Shown here in pieces: positions 52,662 through 61,445 of a stretch of 64,000 nt of DNA. Origin of the DNA: Abditibacterium sp. (GTDB lineage Bacteria; Armatimonadota; Abditibacteriia; Abditibacteriales; Abditibacteriaceae); NCBI GenBank assembly GCA_030448265.1, contig JAUJNG010000014.1, positions 88,566-152,565 of the forward strand. Reading direction: 5' to 3'. Each line of letters opens with the position of its first letter. Position 1 is the stretch's first letter. Below the pieces are notes generated by a model. That model was not told the DNA's origin and did not search any database. It was given only the letters and a program-made list of their open reading frames with translations. Position numbers and translations under genes: made by a program.

Positions 52662-55394
52662 TTAACCTGTAGTGCGAAGCCCGCTCGCAATGGCATTAAT
52701 CGAAAGAAGTAGCTCCGGCAACAGTTCATCCGCGCCGCTTCCGTCGCCGCTTTTCATCCGTTCGCGCCAGTTTTGGAGCAGTTCGAGCTGCTGGCAGTGC
52801 AGCACCTGAAGCGCCTGAGCGCGCACGGCGAGGGTTTTCATCATGCGCGGGCGGCGCGTGGCCGTCGTGCCGCCAAAAATGTCGTTGAGCGCGTCGTTAG
52901 TGCGCTCCCACTCTCCCGCGATCACGCCGAAAATGCGCTCGCGCACCCCGCCATCTTCGACCAAATCGGCGTAGGAGCGCATCAACTCGAAATCGGTCGA
53001 GGCGAGGTTGGTTTCGACGTTGGTGAGGACGTAGCGCAAAAAACGCCAGCCCGAAACCGCGTCTGTGAGCGCGGCGAAATCGTCGGGCGACTCGGTTTTG
53101 AGCTGCGTCAGCGCCGTGCCGATGCCGAACCAGCCAGGCAGATAAAAGCGGCTCTGATTCCACGAAAACACCCAGGGAATGGCGCGCAAATCGGCCAGCG
53201 TCGCCTGTCCCGTGCGCCGCGCGGGGCGACTGCCGATGCGCGCGTTTTCGAGGGCGTCGATGGGCGTGGCCTGGCGGAAAAACGCGATGAAACCGTCGCT
53301 TTCCAGCAAATCGCTGTAAGCCTTGCCGGAACTTTGCGCCAGCCTCTCGGCCAGATGTTCCAACGGCTGCGGCGTTTTGGGCACGTTTTGATGGCGCAGC
53401 GTGCCCGCCGTGACGCCAGCGAGCAAAAGTTCGAGATTGTAAGTCGCCGTGGCGCGATTGCCGAACTTTTGCGCGATGGTTTCGCCCTGCTCGGTGAGGC
53501 GAATATCGCCGCTCAAACTGCCGTGCGGCAGGGCTTCGAGAAAACGATGCGTCGGCCCCGCGCCGCGCGAAATCGTGCCGCCGCGCCCGTGAAAAAAGCG
53601 AATCTTGACGCCGGTTGCATTGCCCACTTCAGCCATCGCGCTCTGCGCTTTTTGCAGCCCCCACTGCGAGGCGAAAATGCCTTTGTCCTTATTGGAATCG
53701 GAGTAGCCAACCATGACCTGCTGCGTCGGTGTGCCGCCACCGGCCTGCTTTTGAAGTGAAAGCCGCGCGACAGGATGTTCCAGCCATGCCCCCAGAATCG
53801 CGGGCGAGCCTTCCAGATCTTCGACGGTTTCAAAAAGTGGCACAACGGGCAGGGCGCACATCAAACCTTCGTTTGTCATCCGCATCAAACCGGCTTCGCG
53901 CGCCAGGACGAACACGACCAGCAAATCGGAAAGCGAGCGCGTCATGCTCACGATCAGCGCGCCGATGCCCGCGTCGTAACGCTCGATGTGCGCCGCCACG
54001 ACGCGCAAACATTCGAGAGTCGCGCCCGCTTCGCCTTCGACGACGGCGCCAGGATGCAGAAACGGGCGCGGCGAGCGCAGTTCGCCGTTCAAAAAGCGCA
54101 GGCGTTCGGCTTCGCTCCAGGTGGGGAAATCTTCGCCGTCCAAACCCGCCGCGACCATCAACTGGCTGAGCGCGCGGTCGTGAAAAGCCGAATTCTGACG
54201 AATATCGAGCTGCGCGAGATGAAATCCGAAGGTTTCGAGAGCGCGGTCGATGGGGCCGACATCGACCAACACCAATCGCGTCGCGCCGACGAAATGGAGG
54301 CTGCTTTTGAGAATTTCCAGATCGGCTTTGAGTTCCGACGGAAAGCGATAAAAGCCACCATCATCGAGCAAAACCGGCACATCGGCGCGCGTATCGAGCG
54401 GCAGTTTGGCTTTCATCAGGCGCACGAACTGGCGCCAGGGTTCTTCTTCGTCCTGCGCCAGAATCGGCGCCGCGCGACTGCCCACTTCGCGCGCCAGCCG
54501 TTCGATGCCTCCCAACAGTTCGGGTGGCGGCGTCTGGCCGTAAATCGACAGGCTCATCTTGCCCGCGAGCCGTTCCAGCATTCGATCCAACACAATCAAA
54601 GCGCCCAATCGCAGGTCAATGAGCGTTTCCTGCGTCACCTGCGCCGTGACGAGCGCGTGTCCGTCGCGGTCGCCGCCGACCCAGGTGCCGAAGCGTAGTT
54701 GCGGCATCTGGCCGCGCAGCTTCGCCAAATCGAAACCGGCGTCGTCCCACGCGGCGCGCAACCGCGAATCGAGTTGCGCGAGCGCGTCAGGGAAAATTTC
54801 GCGCAAATAGTGCCCGACCTGGCGGCGCTCGTCGGCGACTTCGGGTTTGGCAAGCAGAATTTCGCCGGTGCGCCACAAACGCTCCAGAATCGCTTTGATG
54901 CGGCGCCGGATGGTGAGCAGTTCGGCGGGCGTCAGATTGGGGTTTTCGCGCTCGCCCAGAGCGCGAAACAGTTCGCGGTGCTGCTCCAGAACGGTGAGGC
55001 GCTTGGCTTCGGTGGGATGCGCGGTCAGCACCGGCTCGACGCGAATCTGCGGCAAAATTTGGATGATTTGCGCCTGGGAAAAGCCGTCGCTTTTGAGGCG
55101 CTCAAAGGCATCGCCCCACAAACCGCGTTCGGCGCTCAGGCCGTCTTCGCGCTCGCGCTTGCGCCGCGTCTGCTGCGCGGCGTTTTCCTCGACTAAGTTC
55201 AAAAGTTGAAACGCGACCGAATACGCCTGTCCCAAACGCGGCGGCAGGGCGTCGGGCGCGGGAATCTCGTCCCAGGGCAGGCTCGCCGCGAGTTCGTTTT
55301 GGCCCAGATCGGCCAGAACTTCGCGGAAACAGGTGACCAGAAACTGCAAATCGGCGTCGATTTTGGAAAAAGCGAAGGGCGTATAGTCGTGCAT
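52662..55394 (-). CDS. ppc: Phosphoenolpyruvate carboxylase
   Basis: 910 aa. Converts PEP and bicarbonate to oxaloacetate, refilling the TCA cycle. Catalytic blocks: VLTAHPTEAKR (catalytic His), GYSDSNKDKG, and FHGRGGTISRGAGPTHRF. Ends in a family-typical C-terminus with TG. Full length; the N-terminus MHDYTPFAFSKIDADLQFL is normal. Confidence 0.97.
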   Translation of the reverse strand: MHDYTPFAFSKIDADLQFLVTCFREVLADLGQNELAASLPWDEIPAPDALPPRLGQAYSVAFQLLNLVEENAAQQTRRKREREDGLSAERGLWGDAFERLKSDGFSQAQIIQILPQIRVEPVLTAHPTEAKRLTVLEQHRELFRALGERENPNLTPAELLTIRRRIKAILERLWRTGEILLAKPEVADERRQVGHYLREIFPDALAQLDSRLRAAWDDAGFDLAKLRGQMPQLRFGTWVGGDRDGHALVTAQVTQETLIDLRLGALIVLDRMLERLAGKMSLSIYGQTPPPELLGGIERLAREVGSRAAPILAQDEEEPWRQFVRLMKAKLPLDTRADVPVLLDDGGFYRFPSELKADLEILKSSLHFVGATRLVLVDVGPIDRALETFGFHLAQLDIRQNSAFHDRALSQLMVAAGLDGEDFPTWSEAERLRFLNGELRSPRPFLHPGAVVEGEAGATLECLRVVAAHIERYDAGIGALIVSMTRSLSDLLVVFVLAREAGLMRMTNEGLMCALPVVPLFETVEDLEGSPAILGAWLEHPVARLSLQKQAGGGTPTQQVMVGYSDSNKDKGIFASQWGLQKAQSAMAEVGNATGVKIRFFHGRGGTISRGAGPTHRFLEALPHGSLSGDIRLTEQGETIAQKFGNRATATYNLELLLAGVTAGTLRHQNVPKTPQPLEHLAERLAQSSGKAYSDLLESDGFIAFFRQATPIDALENARIGSRPARRTGQATLADLRAIPWVFSWNQSRFYLPGWFGIGTALTQLKTESPDDFAALTDAVSGWRFLRYVLTNVETNLASTDFELMRSYADLVEDGGVRERIFGVIAGEWERTNDALNDIFGGTTATRRPRMMKTLAVRAQALQVLHCQQLELLQNWRERMKSGDGSGADELLPELLLSINAIASGLRTTG

Positions 55395-55526
55395 AAGAAA
55401 AAGAGGCGCGCGGAGAGCGTTTCGCGCGCCGCAGTCTGCCAGATTCGCCCAAATTGAGACGGCAAATTTCGGGGCAAATCAGCTTGGCAGACAGAGGAGT
55501 AACGCAGTTGGATCTTGACAGCCACT

Positions 55527-55557
55527 GCGTTCAAGCGGGGCTTGCGCCCTAGCCCCG
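55527..55557. repeat. Reduced palindrome of family C and surrounding gap
   Basis: GCGGGGCT/AGCCCCGC stem around TGCGCCCT. The 340-bp gap 55395-55734 also has a GGCGCGC/GCGCGCC hairpin near 55406-55431; no gene is seen. Confidence 0.6.
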
Positions 55558-55734
55558 CCTCGACCAAGTTTTAACTGCGTAAGTCCCAAGACATAAGTCG
55601 CGGACTCAATGGCAGTTTTATTGGATTGCGCTCTGGCGATGGGAAGTGACGGCGCATAAACTGCCGCGCGAGCTGGCCCGATTTCGACTCGATATTCCAG
55701 AACCCAACTGCGTCTTCGCCGTTACTCATTTGCC

Positions 55735-56940
55735 GTGAAAGAAAACGTCGCCCTTCCGTCGCCGCAACTCGCGCCTTCCGCGCTCCCAGAAACGATTGCC
55801 GTCTCCAAGCCTCTGACGAAACGATGGCCGTTACTGCTCGGCGCCGGTTTCGGCGCGCTGTGTCTGATCGCCACCTGCGCGGCCATCGGCGCTTACTCCA
55901 CCTGGGCCGGAAGCCGCCTCATCGCCCCAGGCGTGGCCATCGCGGGCATTCCGGTCGGCGGGCTGACGCAGGAAGAAGCGCAGCAACAACTCGACAAGCG
56001 TTTCGGGCGCCTGTTTGTCACGCTCCAAACCGAGGAGCGGCCCTTCAAACTGGCGCTGCGCGAACTGGGCGGACGCCCTTTGGTTGCATCCACGGTTCAA
56101 AAAGCGCGCAAAATCGGGCGCGACGGCGGCGCCATCGGCAATTTCCTGCGCGTTTACGGCGCTCGAACCGCCGGACAACGCTTTGCCCTCCCCATCGAAT
56201 GGAATAAAGCCGCCCTCGTCGCCAAACTCAAAACGGTTGACCATCTCTACGCCGTTCCCGCTCGAAATGCGCGTTTGCAAGTCAGCAAAGACCGTGTGGA
56301 AATCATGCCCGACCGTCAGGGACGCGAACTCAACATCGGCGAGACCGCCAAACGGCTCCAGGCTCAGTATTTCGTCGGCAAAACTGAAATTATTGCGGCG
56401 ACGCGCATCGTAGCACCTCAAATCGCAGCGCGCGATCTGGCGGGAGACGATGTGCTTTTGGCGTCTTATCGCACCGGTTTCGACGGGGGAATCGTGGGGC
56501 GCACCGCCAACATCCGCGTGGCGTGCGCCGCTATTGAGGGCAGCGTTTTAATGCCAGGCGAGACATTTTCCTTCAATGCCCACACTGGAAAACGCACTTT
56601 TCGCAAAGGCTACCGCATGGCGCACATTTTCGAGCGCAAGCCAGGGCAAAGCGAATCGGAAATCGTCGATGGACTGGCGGGCGGCGTCTGCCAGGTGTCG
56701 AGCACTCTTTTCAACGCGGTGCGCCGCGCCAACGACCGCAACCAAAAACAGCTCAAAATCATCGAGCGCAACTCGCATTCGCTGCCGGTCAGCTATGTGC
56801 CATCGGGACTCGACGCGACGGTGGCGTGGCCTTACGCGGATTTTCGCTTTCGCAACAACTTCCCGCATCCGGTTTACATTCGCACCACGATGGGGCGTTC
56901 GCGGCTTTCGATTAGTGTTTGGGGCCGGATTCCGCGCTGA
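55735..56940 (+). CDS. VanW family protein with N-terminal membrane anchor
   Basis: 401 aa from GTG 55735. One transmembrane segment near residues 35-60, an extracytoplasmic domain of about 150 aa, then a VanW domain with GGVCQVSSTLFNAVRRA, ERNSHSLPVSYVPSGLDATV and PHPVYIRT. VanW is found near vancomycin-resistance genes but its role is unknown; related domains act on or bind peptidoglycan. No resistance genes are nearby. Confidence 0.88.
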   Translation: MKENVALPSPQLAPSALPETIAVSKPLTKRWPLLLGAGFGALCLIATCAAIGAYSTWAGSRLIAPGVAIAGIPVGGLTQEEAQQQLDKRFGRLFVTLQTEERPFKLALRELGGRPLVASTVQKARKIGRDGGAIGNFLRVYGARTAGQRFALPIEWNKAALVAKLKTVDHLYAVPARNARLQVSKDRVEIMPDRQGRELNIGETAKRLQAQYFVGKTEIIAATRIVAPQIAARDLAGDDVLLASYRTGFDGGIVGRTANIRVACAAIEGSVLMPGETFSFNAHTGKRTFRKGYRMAHIFERKPGQSESEIVDGLAGGVCQVSSTLFNAVRRANDRNQKQLKIIERNSHSLPVSYVPSGLDATVAWPYADFRFRNNFPHPVYIRTTMGRSRLSISVWGRIPR

Positions 56941-56947
56941 AAAATGG

Positions 56948-57032
56948 AAAAAAGGCGGGACTTACGTCCTCTTCCAATCAATTGGTCGAAACGAGATTGG
57001 AAGAGGACGTAAGTCCCGCCTTTTTTCCATTT
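56948..57032. repeat. Palindrome family C copy 2
   Basis: AAAAAAGGCGGGACTTACGTCC and complement; the inner stem reads CTTCCAATC, as in copy 1, while the outer stem has compensating changes. Confidence 0.9.
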
Positions 57033-57033
57033 T

Positions 57034-57558
57034 TCAACCAGCCAGCAAATCCCCGACTTGAACAAAAGCATCAGGCGCGGCGAGGGGCGAAACACCCTCT
57101 CCTACCGCAAGAGTTTGCAAAAACCCGTAGCTGAACCCGAATTTTGCCGTTTCATCGGCGCGCGGGGCGCGGCGCACTTCCAAAACTTGATCGCCAAGAT
57201 TCAAAATCCAGTAATCCTCGACTCCGGCGCGAGCGTAAAGTGAGGCTTTTTCGTTGCGGTCGAAGCGCAACGTCGTGTCGGACACTTCGACGATCAAAAG
57301 CGCGCTCGAAGGCGGGATTTGAGGCGATAAATCGGCGCGTCGCACGATGGCGATGTCGGGTTCGGGCCGGTAGCCTTCGCCCACGAAAAACGGCGATTGA
57401 TTGCGGAGCGAAAATTCCGGCATGGGAAAAATAACCGACAAATAATAGGTGAGCAGCGCCAGAGATTGCGCGTGCGGCTCCAGCATTGGCGACATTTCGA
57501 TTATCTCCCCGTCAATTAATTCGGCGCGCGTTTCGTGGAACAAACCTACCTTGATCAT
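57034..57558 (-). CDS. Uma2 family protein with a 5' frameshift
   Basis: 174 aa from ATG 57558. Uma2 fold: ELIDGEIIEMSPM, PEPDIAIVRRA and ALLIVEVSDTTL. The family N-terminus (RKRWTNAEFEC) is encoded in frame upstream but without any start codon. A strong AAAGGAG precedes ATG 57644, which opens another frame (MTTQASEQSVEN) that would join the Uma2 frame by a one-base shift near 57600. The MTTQ frame ends at a TGA overlapping ATG 57558. Either a frameshift mutation or a sequencing error. Confidence 0.7.
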   Translation of the reverse strand: MIKVGLFHETRAELIDGEIIEMSPMLEPHAQSLALLTYYLSVIFPMPEFSLRNQSPFFVGEGYRPEPDIAIVRRADLSPQIPPSSALLIVEVSDTTLRFDRNEKASLYARAGVEDYWILNLGDQVLEVRRAPRADETAKFGFSYGFLQTLAVGEGVSPLAAPDAFVQVGDLLAG

Positions 57559-57667
57559 GCACTCGAATTCGGCGTTCGTCCAGCGTTTGCGCTGGGGAAC
57601 TGCGCTGGATTTTCGACCGATTGCTCGGAAGCCTGGGTAGTCATTTCAACTCCTTTCAAGTAGCTAT

Positions 57668-57781
57668 CGCAGCGACTCAAGTCACCGCAACACCGACGCG
57701 AAACCTGCCTTCGCAGGTTGGGAAGTCTCCAGTCCGCGCAGGCGGACTTCGCGTCGTTGTTGCGGTGACTTTAGTCGCTGC
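57668..57781. repeat. Long palindrome, relative of family A with changed stems
   Basis: Outer arms GCAGCGACTCAAGTCACCGC and complement. Inside are AACCTGCCTTCGCAGGTT and AGTCCGCGCAGGCGGACT. The apical GCCTTCGC and GCGCAGGC loops match family A exactly while the stems are different, as expected of covarying structure. Confidence 0.9.
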
Positions 57782-57792
57782 CTCTATTCGTT

Positions 57793-58899
57793 CTAAGCCG
57801 CAACCAGACCGCGTTTGCGCCGCGCGTTATCGCGGGTTTTTTCGATGGCTTCGTCCGTCACGGCGATTTCAAAAGCGCGAAAACCCGCCAGTTTAAAACC
57901 GTGTTTCTGGGCGATAACGCCGATTTTCTGCACCTGTTCCACGCTCAAATCGCGGCCCAGAGTGTAGTTTTGATTGGTGCCGTCGAGCGCCATCATCATG
58001 GTTTCGCTCATGCACGCAAAGGCCGTCGAACGCGGAAAACCGAACTCGAAATTGAACTGCACATCGGTTCCTGGCACTTCGATGACGCCGCCTTCGATCA
58101 CCAAAACGTCGTCGCGTTTTTCCACGACCGATTTCGATACGTCGCGCGGGCGCGCCACGTCGCAAATCACGGTGCCGACTTTTAAATCTTCGGGGAAAAT
58201 CAACTCTTTTCCGGCGCTCGAAACCGCCAGAATCAAATCGGCGCCGCGCAGCGAAGCGCGAATGTCGGTCGAGGAGCGAATTTGGGCGCGGCAATCGTCG
58301 CGCGATTCGACTTCGGCCCTCAGTTTTTCTAATTTCGCTTCGTCGCGGCCCAGCAGCATGATTTCCCCGACCTGCGGCGCCAGAATCTTGGCGCACACCG
58401 CGCCAATCGAACCGGTCGCGCCCACAATCGCCACGCTCGCGGTTTTGACTTCGATTTCCATTTTCTGCGCGCCCAGGAGCAAACCTTCAATCGCCGTATA
58501 AACCGTGTAAGAGTTGCCCGAAGTCACCCCGATAATGCCTTCCAAACGCTGCGCGACGGTCACTCCCGCATCGCCCGCCACGCTGGTAAACGCGCCCAGC
58601 CCCATGATTTTCGCGCCCAGATCGGCGGAGTATTTTCCGGCATCGACCAGCTTTTTGTAGACAATTTCGGGCGGCAGCATGAGCAACTGCCGCGTTCCGA
58701 GCGGACAACCCACGAAATAGCCCTCGCACTGTGCGCCGGTCGGCGACTCGATGCCGGTGATTTTGGCGATGGTCTTGGGATTCATCCGCAGCGCGATTTG
58801 TTCGATCACGGGTTCGGGAAATAGACCCAGAATCGGTTTGTAACGCGCGGCGTCGCGTTTAAGTTCGAGCGGGTGAATGACGAAGGAGAAGGTGTTCAT
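57793..58899 (-). CDS. Acyl-ACP reductase-like NAD(P)-dependent oxidoreductase
   Basis: 368 aa. Rossmann motif VAIVGATGSIG at residues 157-167, upstream GAFTSVAGDAGV block, and Cys296 in AFACMSETMMMALDG align with cyanobacterial acyl-ACP reductase, in which this Cys carries the acyl group during reduction to aldehyde. NYTLGRDLSVEQVQKIG further fits that family. It may make fatty aldehydes or be an aldehyde-utilising relative. The gene partner encodes a quinate-dehydrogenase-like protein. Confidence 0.7.
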   Translation of the reverse strand: MNTFSFVIHPLELKRDAARYKPILGLFPEPVIEQIALRMNPKTIAKITGIESPTGAQCEGYFVGCPLGTRQLLMLPPEIVYKKLVDAGKYSADLGAKIMGLGAFTSVAGDAGVTVAQRLEGIIGVTSGNSYTVYTAIEGLLLGAQKMEIEVKTASVAIVGATGSIGAVCAKILAPQVGEIMLLGRDEAKLEKLRAEVESRDDCRAQIRSSTDIRASLRGADLILAVSSAGKELIFPEDLKVGTVICDVARPRDVSKSVVEKRDDVLVIEGGVIEVPGTDVQFNFEFGFPRSTAFACMSETMMMALDGTNQNYTLGRDLSVEQVQKIGVIAQKHGFKLAGFRAFEIAVTDEAIEKTRDNARRKRGLVAA

Positions 58900-58900
58900 T

Positions 58901-58961
58901 GGGGGAGACGGGAGACGGGAGACGGAATGAAATTCTCCCGTCTTCCGTCTCCCGTATTCTT
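58901..58961. repeat. Word-repeat palindrome, GAGACGGGAGACGG family copy 2
   Basis: GGGAGACGGGAGACGGGAGA opposite TCTCCCGTCTTCCGTCTCCC; same word and layout as at 10399. Confidence 0.85.
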
Positions 58962-59874
58962 AAAAAGTGACGACGCGCGGCTGCCAGTTGAGTTGCTCCA
59001 GCAGAGCGCGGTAGTCCTGCGGTGTTTTGGCGCCCAGTGCGGCGAAAATGCCTTCCATGACGTTGGTGCCAAAGCTGCGGCCCTCGAATTCAGGCGTGGT
59101 CGTGATGAGCGTTTTGGCGCCGCGACTGCGGAGCAGTTCGATGTCGGATGGGGTCACGGTATTGGTCAAAACCACCTTTCCGGCCAGATTTTGCGGCAGA
59201 TAGCGGCGAATCAACAGAAAATCGCCGGCGATGATCTCGTTTTCCTCGAAAAGCCGGCGGTGTGTTTTGGAATCGAGAATCTGGGTTTGCGACTCGCCGG
59301 TCGGGTAGAGCATTTTGAAGGGCAAACGGCACGCGACGGGCAAAATCAGCGCGGCCAATTTTCGCACCGTCGAAAGTTTTCGCATCCGCAACGGCACGTT
59401 GAGCGTGAAAAACAGGTCGCCAAAGGTGGCGTTGGCGCCGACGCGGACGAGTTCCTCGGCCATGCCGAAGCGATCAACGGCGCAGGTGAGCAGCACCCGT
59501 TTACCCCTGAATTCGAGGATATTCTCGCGCTGCAAGGTTTGGACGGTAGCGCGTTCGAGCGTGTTTTTGAGGCCGCTTCCATCGACGACGGGTGTCTTCT
59601 TCGCGGCGCGGGCCAGTTTTTGGCCGTCGCGCAGAACGTAGCGGCGCCCGCCCGCGACCAGGTAAATATCGATGCCGCCCAGACCAATCGCGGCGACCTT
59701 TCCATCCAGTTCAGCGATGATTTGCGCGGCTTTTTTGATGTCGCCGTCGGTGCCGCGCCGCTCCAAAATCCACTCGCGGCCCAGCAAATGAGCGTGCGAA
59801 ATGTGGTTGCGCGAACTGCTGCCCAGCGAGACCGAAACGACGTGTTGGGGCGAAGAAAGAGGGCTTTCCGGCAC
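58960..59874 (-). CDS. Quinate 5-dehydrogenase-like protein
   Basis: 304 aa from GTG 59874. VVSVSLGSSSRNHISH, LGGIDIYLVAGGRRYVLRD and DGSGLKNTLER identify a family annotated in databases as quinate 5-dehydrogenase; the activity is not verified in most members. TATACT lies seven bases before the start, so the transcript could be leaderless. Adjacent to the acyl-ACP-reductase-like gene in the same direction (61-bp gap). Confidence 0.7.
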   Translation of the reverse strand: MPESPLSSPQHVVSVSLGSSSRNHISHAHLLGREWILERRGTDGDIKKAAQIIAELDGKVAAIGLGGIDIYLVAGGRRYVLRDGQKLARAAKKTPVVDGSGLKNTLERATVQTLQRENILEFRGKRVLLTCAVDRFGMAEELVRVGANATFGDLFFTLNVPLRMRKLSTVRKLAALILPVACRLPFKMLYPTGESQTQILDSKTHRRLFEENEIIAGDFLLIRRYLPQNLAGKVVLTNTVTPSDIELLRSRGAKTLITTTPEFEGRSFGTNVMEGIFAALGAKTPQDYRALLEQLNWQPRVVTF

Positions 59875-60202
59875 GCGCGCAGTATAACGGCCCCATTCGA
59901 AAGCCTGCGTGCAACGCGGCTCGACGCGATAAAATGACTTCGATGGCACCCGAAAAACAAGACAAAATGATGAACTGGTTTTTGTTGGGCTGCTTTGCGC
60001 TGTCTCTCCTGCCTTTGTGGAAGTTCGCGCGCGATTTTGCCCGTCGCGCACCGGCTGCGCCAATGGCCACTCCCAGGCCCTACGTTTTTCCAAGCGGAGA
60101 ATCCTTTCAAGACCTGTCGGGCTACAGCAGAATACAAATTGGGATGGCGCAATTCTCAGGGCCAAATTCCATCAACTGCGGGGTATCTTTTCCGAGTGAG
60201 TG

Positions 60203-60682
60203 TTAGGCGTATTTTTTGGCTTGTCTGAGGTTCCAGTGATGGATGAACCAGTGGAGTCGAGCCTGGAGCCAGTGGAGCGAGCGCGCAAACGCCAGAGATT
60301 TGCGAGTGAGGTAGGACACGCCCTGGCGCAAGGCGTTGTTGGTGCCTTCGACGGGTGAAGTCTCACCCCAGGTCTCAGGGTCACGCTTGAGGCAGCGAGC
60401 GTGCTGAAGAGGCGCCTTTTGCAAAAGCGACTGATAAACGCGATAGCCATCGGTGAACACCAGATCATCGCGCCAGGGCAGAGGCACCTGCTTCCACACC
60501 ATCTCGGCGCTCTGGAGGTCACGCCTGCCGACAAAGAAGGCCAGCACCTGCAAGTTGCGCCGCGACAGCACGATCCAGATCCACACTGCATTGCGCTTGG
60601 CCCACACGAAGCTCCACAACTCATCAAGGATCACCTCGTCATGGCCCTTATGGGGCATAAGCGTCTCGTCTAAAGCAGGCAA
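60203..60682 (-). CDS. insB: IS1-family transposase InsB
   Basis: 159 aa in the frame reached by -1 slippage. DDE residues: Asp in LDELWSFVWAK, Asp in FTDGYRVYQ and Glu in SPVEGTNNALRQG. Independent initiation at TTG 60682 is unlikely; it is probably made as an InsA-InsB fusion. Confidence 0.9.
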   Translation of the reverse strand: MPALDETLMPHKGHDEVILDELWSFVWAKRNAVWIWIVLSRRNLQVLAFFVGRRDLQSAEMVWKQVPLPWRDDLVFTDGYRVYQSLLQKAPLQHARCLKRDPETWGETSPVEGTNNALRQGVSYLTRKSLAFARSLHWLQARLHWFIHHWNLRQAKKYA

Positions 60683-60687
60683 GGCTT

Positions 60688-60947
60688 CTACGTTTTTTTG
60701 AGCAGCTTATACACAGTGTTGGGCGAGACCTTAAACGTGCGGCAGATGCCGATCAGGGGCGTCTTCTCCAACAGCGCCCCCCGATCATCTCCGCCTTTCC
60801 TGGCTCAAAGAGCGCGACTTGGGAGAAGGTGAAGGCCCGACGGCACACGGTGCAATACAAGCGCTCGCTGCCCTGCTGGGTGCGGCCATGACGGCGAACC
60901 CGACTCGATTCCCCGCAGTGAGGGCACGACAAGGTGATGCTGACCAT
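60688..60947 (-). pseudogene. insA: IS1-family InsA with a possible frameshift
   Basis: N-terminal zinc ribbon (CPHCG and CTVC) starts at ATG 60947. The helix-turn-helix (LLEKTPLIGICRTFKVSPNT) is in another frame; the join falls in a C6/G6 run at 60777-60782. Either a mutation that inactivates the element or a sequencing error. The stop TAG at 60688 follows the slip site. Confidence 0.75.
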
Positions 60948-61445
60948 GATCTACAGATTACTCTTTCACACACGATTGGAAAAGATACCAACTGCGGTTC
61001 TGTCAATCCCTACACCAAAAAGCGCATAGCAGCCGATGCTTGTGCAGTGGCTTCCTTTAAAAATCGCCAGACTTTCCGTTTGATATATCAGACCGGCGGC
61101 AGAAGCGAAATCAACAACTGGGGAGTCGCAGGTAACTCGAAAGGGCAGGTATTTTTCTTGCGAAACTCGGAGCCGAGCGTTGGGATCAACAACTGCGTTA
61201 CAGGTGAGAGCTTCTATGCCTGCAAGAAACCAGTGGTGGTTTTTGTCAAAGGAGAGCCTCGCATAGCGTGCCAGGAAAAGCGTAATTTAGCGCCGTGACG
61301 GGGCAAGCCGCGAACGAGGCGCTGCATCCAACTGTCTCCCGCTTCGTTTCCTGCTACGCGCTGTCAGAAAGGGACAATTTTTCCAACTCCTATCCGCCTC
61401 GTTTTGACAACGCCGCGCCCAAACTCCATAATTGAAAGCATCCCC

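Larger units (their letters stand above)
60182..60989 (-). mobile_element. IS1-family insertion sequence, 808 bp
   Basis: Terminal inverted repeats GGTATCTTTTCC at both ends, flanked by the 8-bp direct repeat AACTGCGG (60174-60181 and 60990-60997). InsA and InsB reading frames on the minus strand, joined by an A7C slip site (60692-60699), as in IS1. The element interrupts a gene that otherwise is intact. Confidence 0.93.
59934..61298 (+). pseudogene. Hypothetical protein gene split by an IS1-family element
   Basis: The 5' part (59934-60181) and the 3' part (60998-61298) join in frame when the element and one copy of the AACTGCGG duplication are removed: GPNSINC-G then SVNPYTKKRIAADACAV. The rebuilt protein has 182 aa, an N-terminal membrane helix (MMNWFLLGCFALSLLPLW) and a Cys-containing region (GINNCVTGESFYACKK) at the C-terminus. 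Family not recognised. No other damage is seen, so the insertion is recent. Confidence 0.85.
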
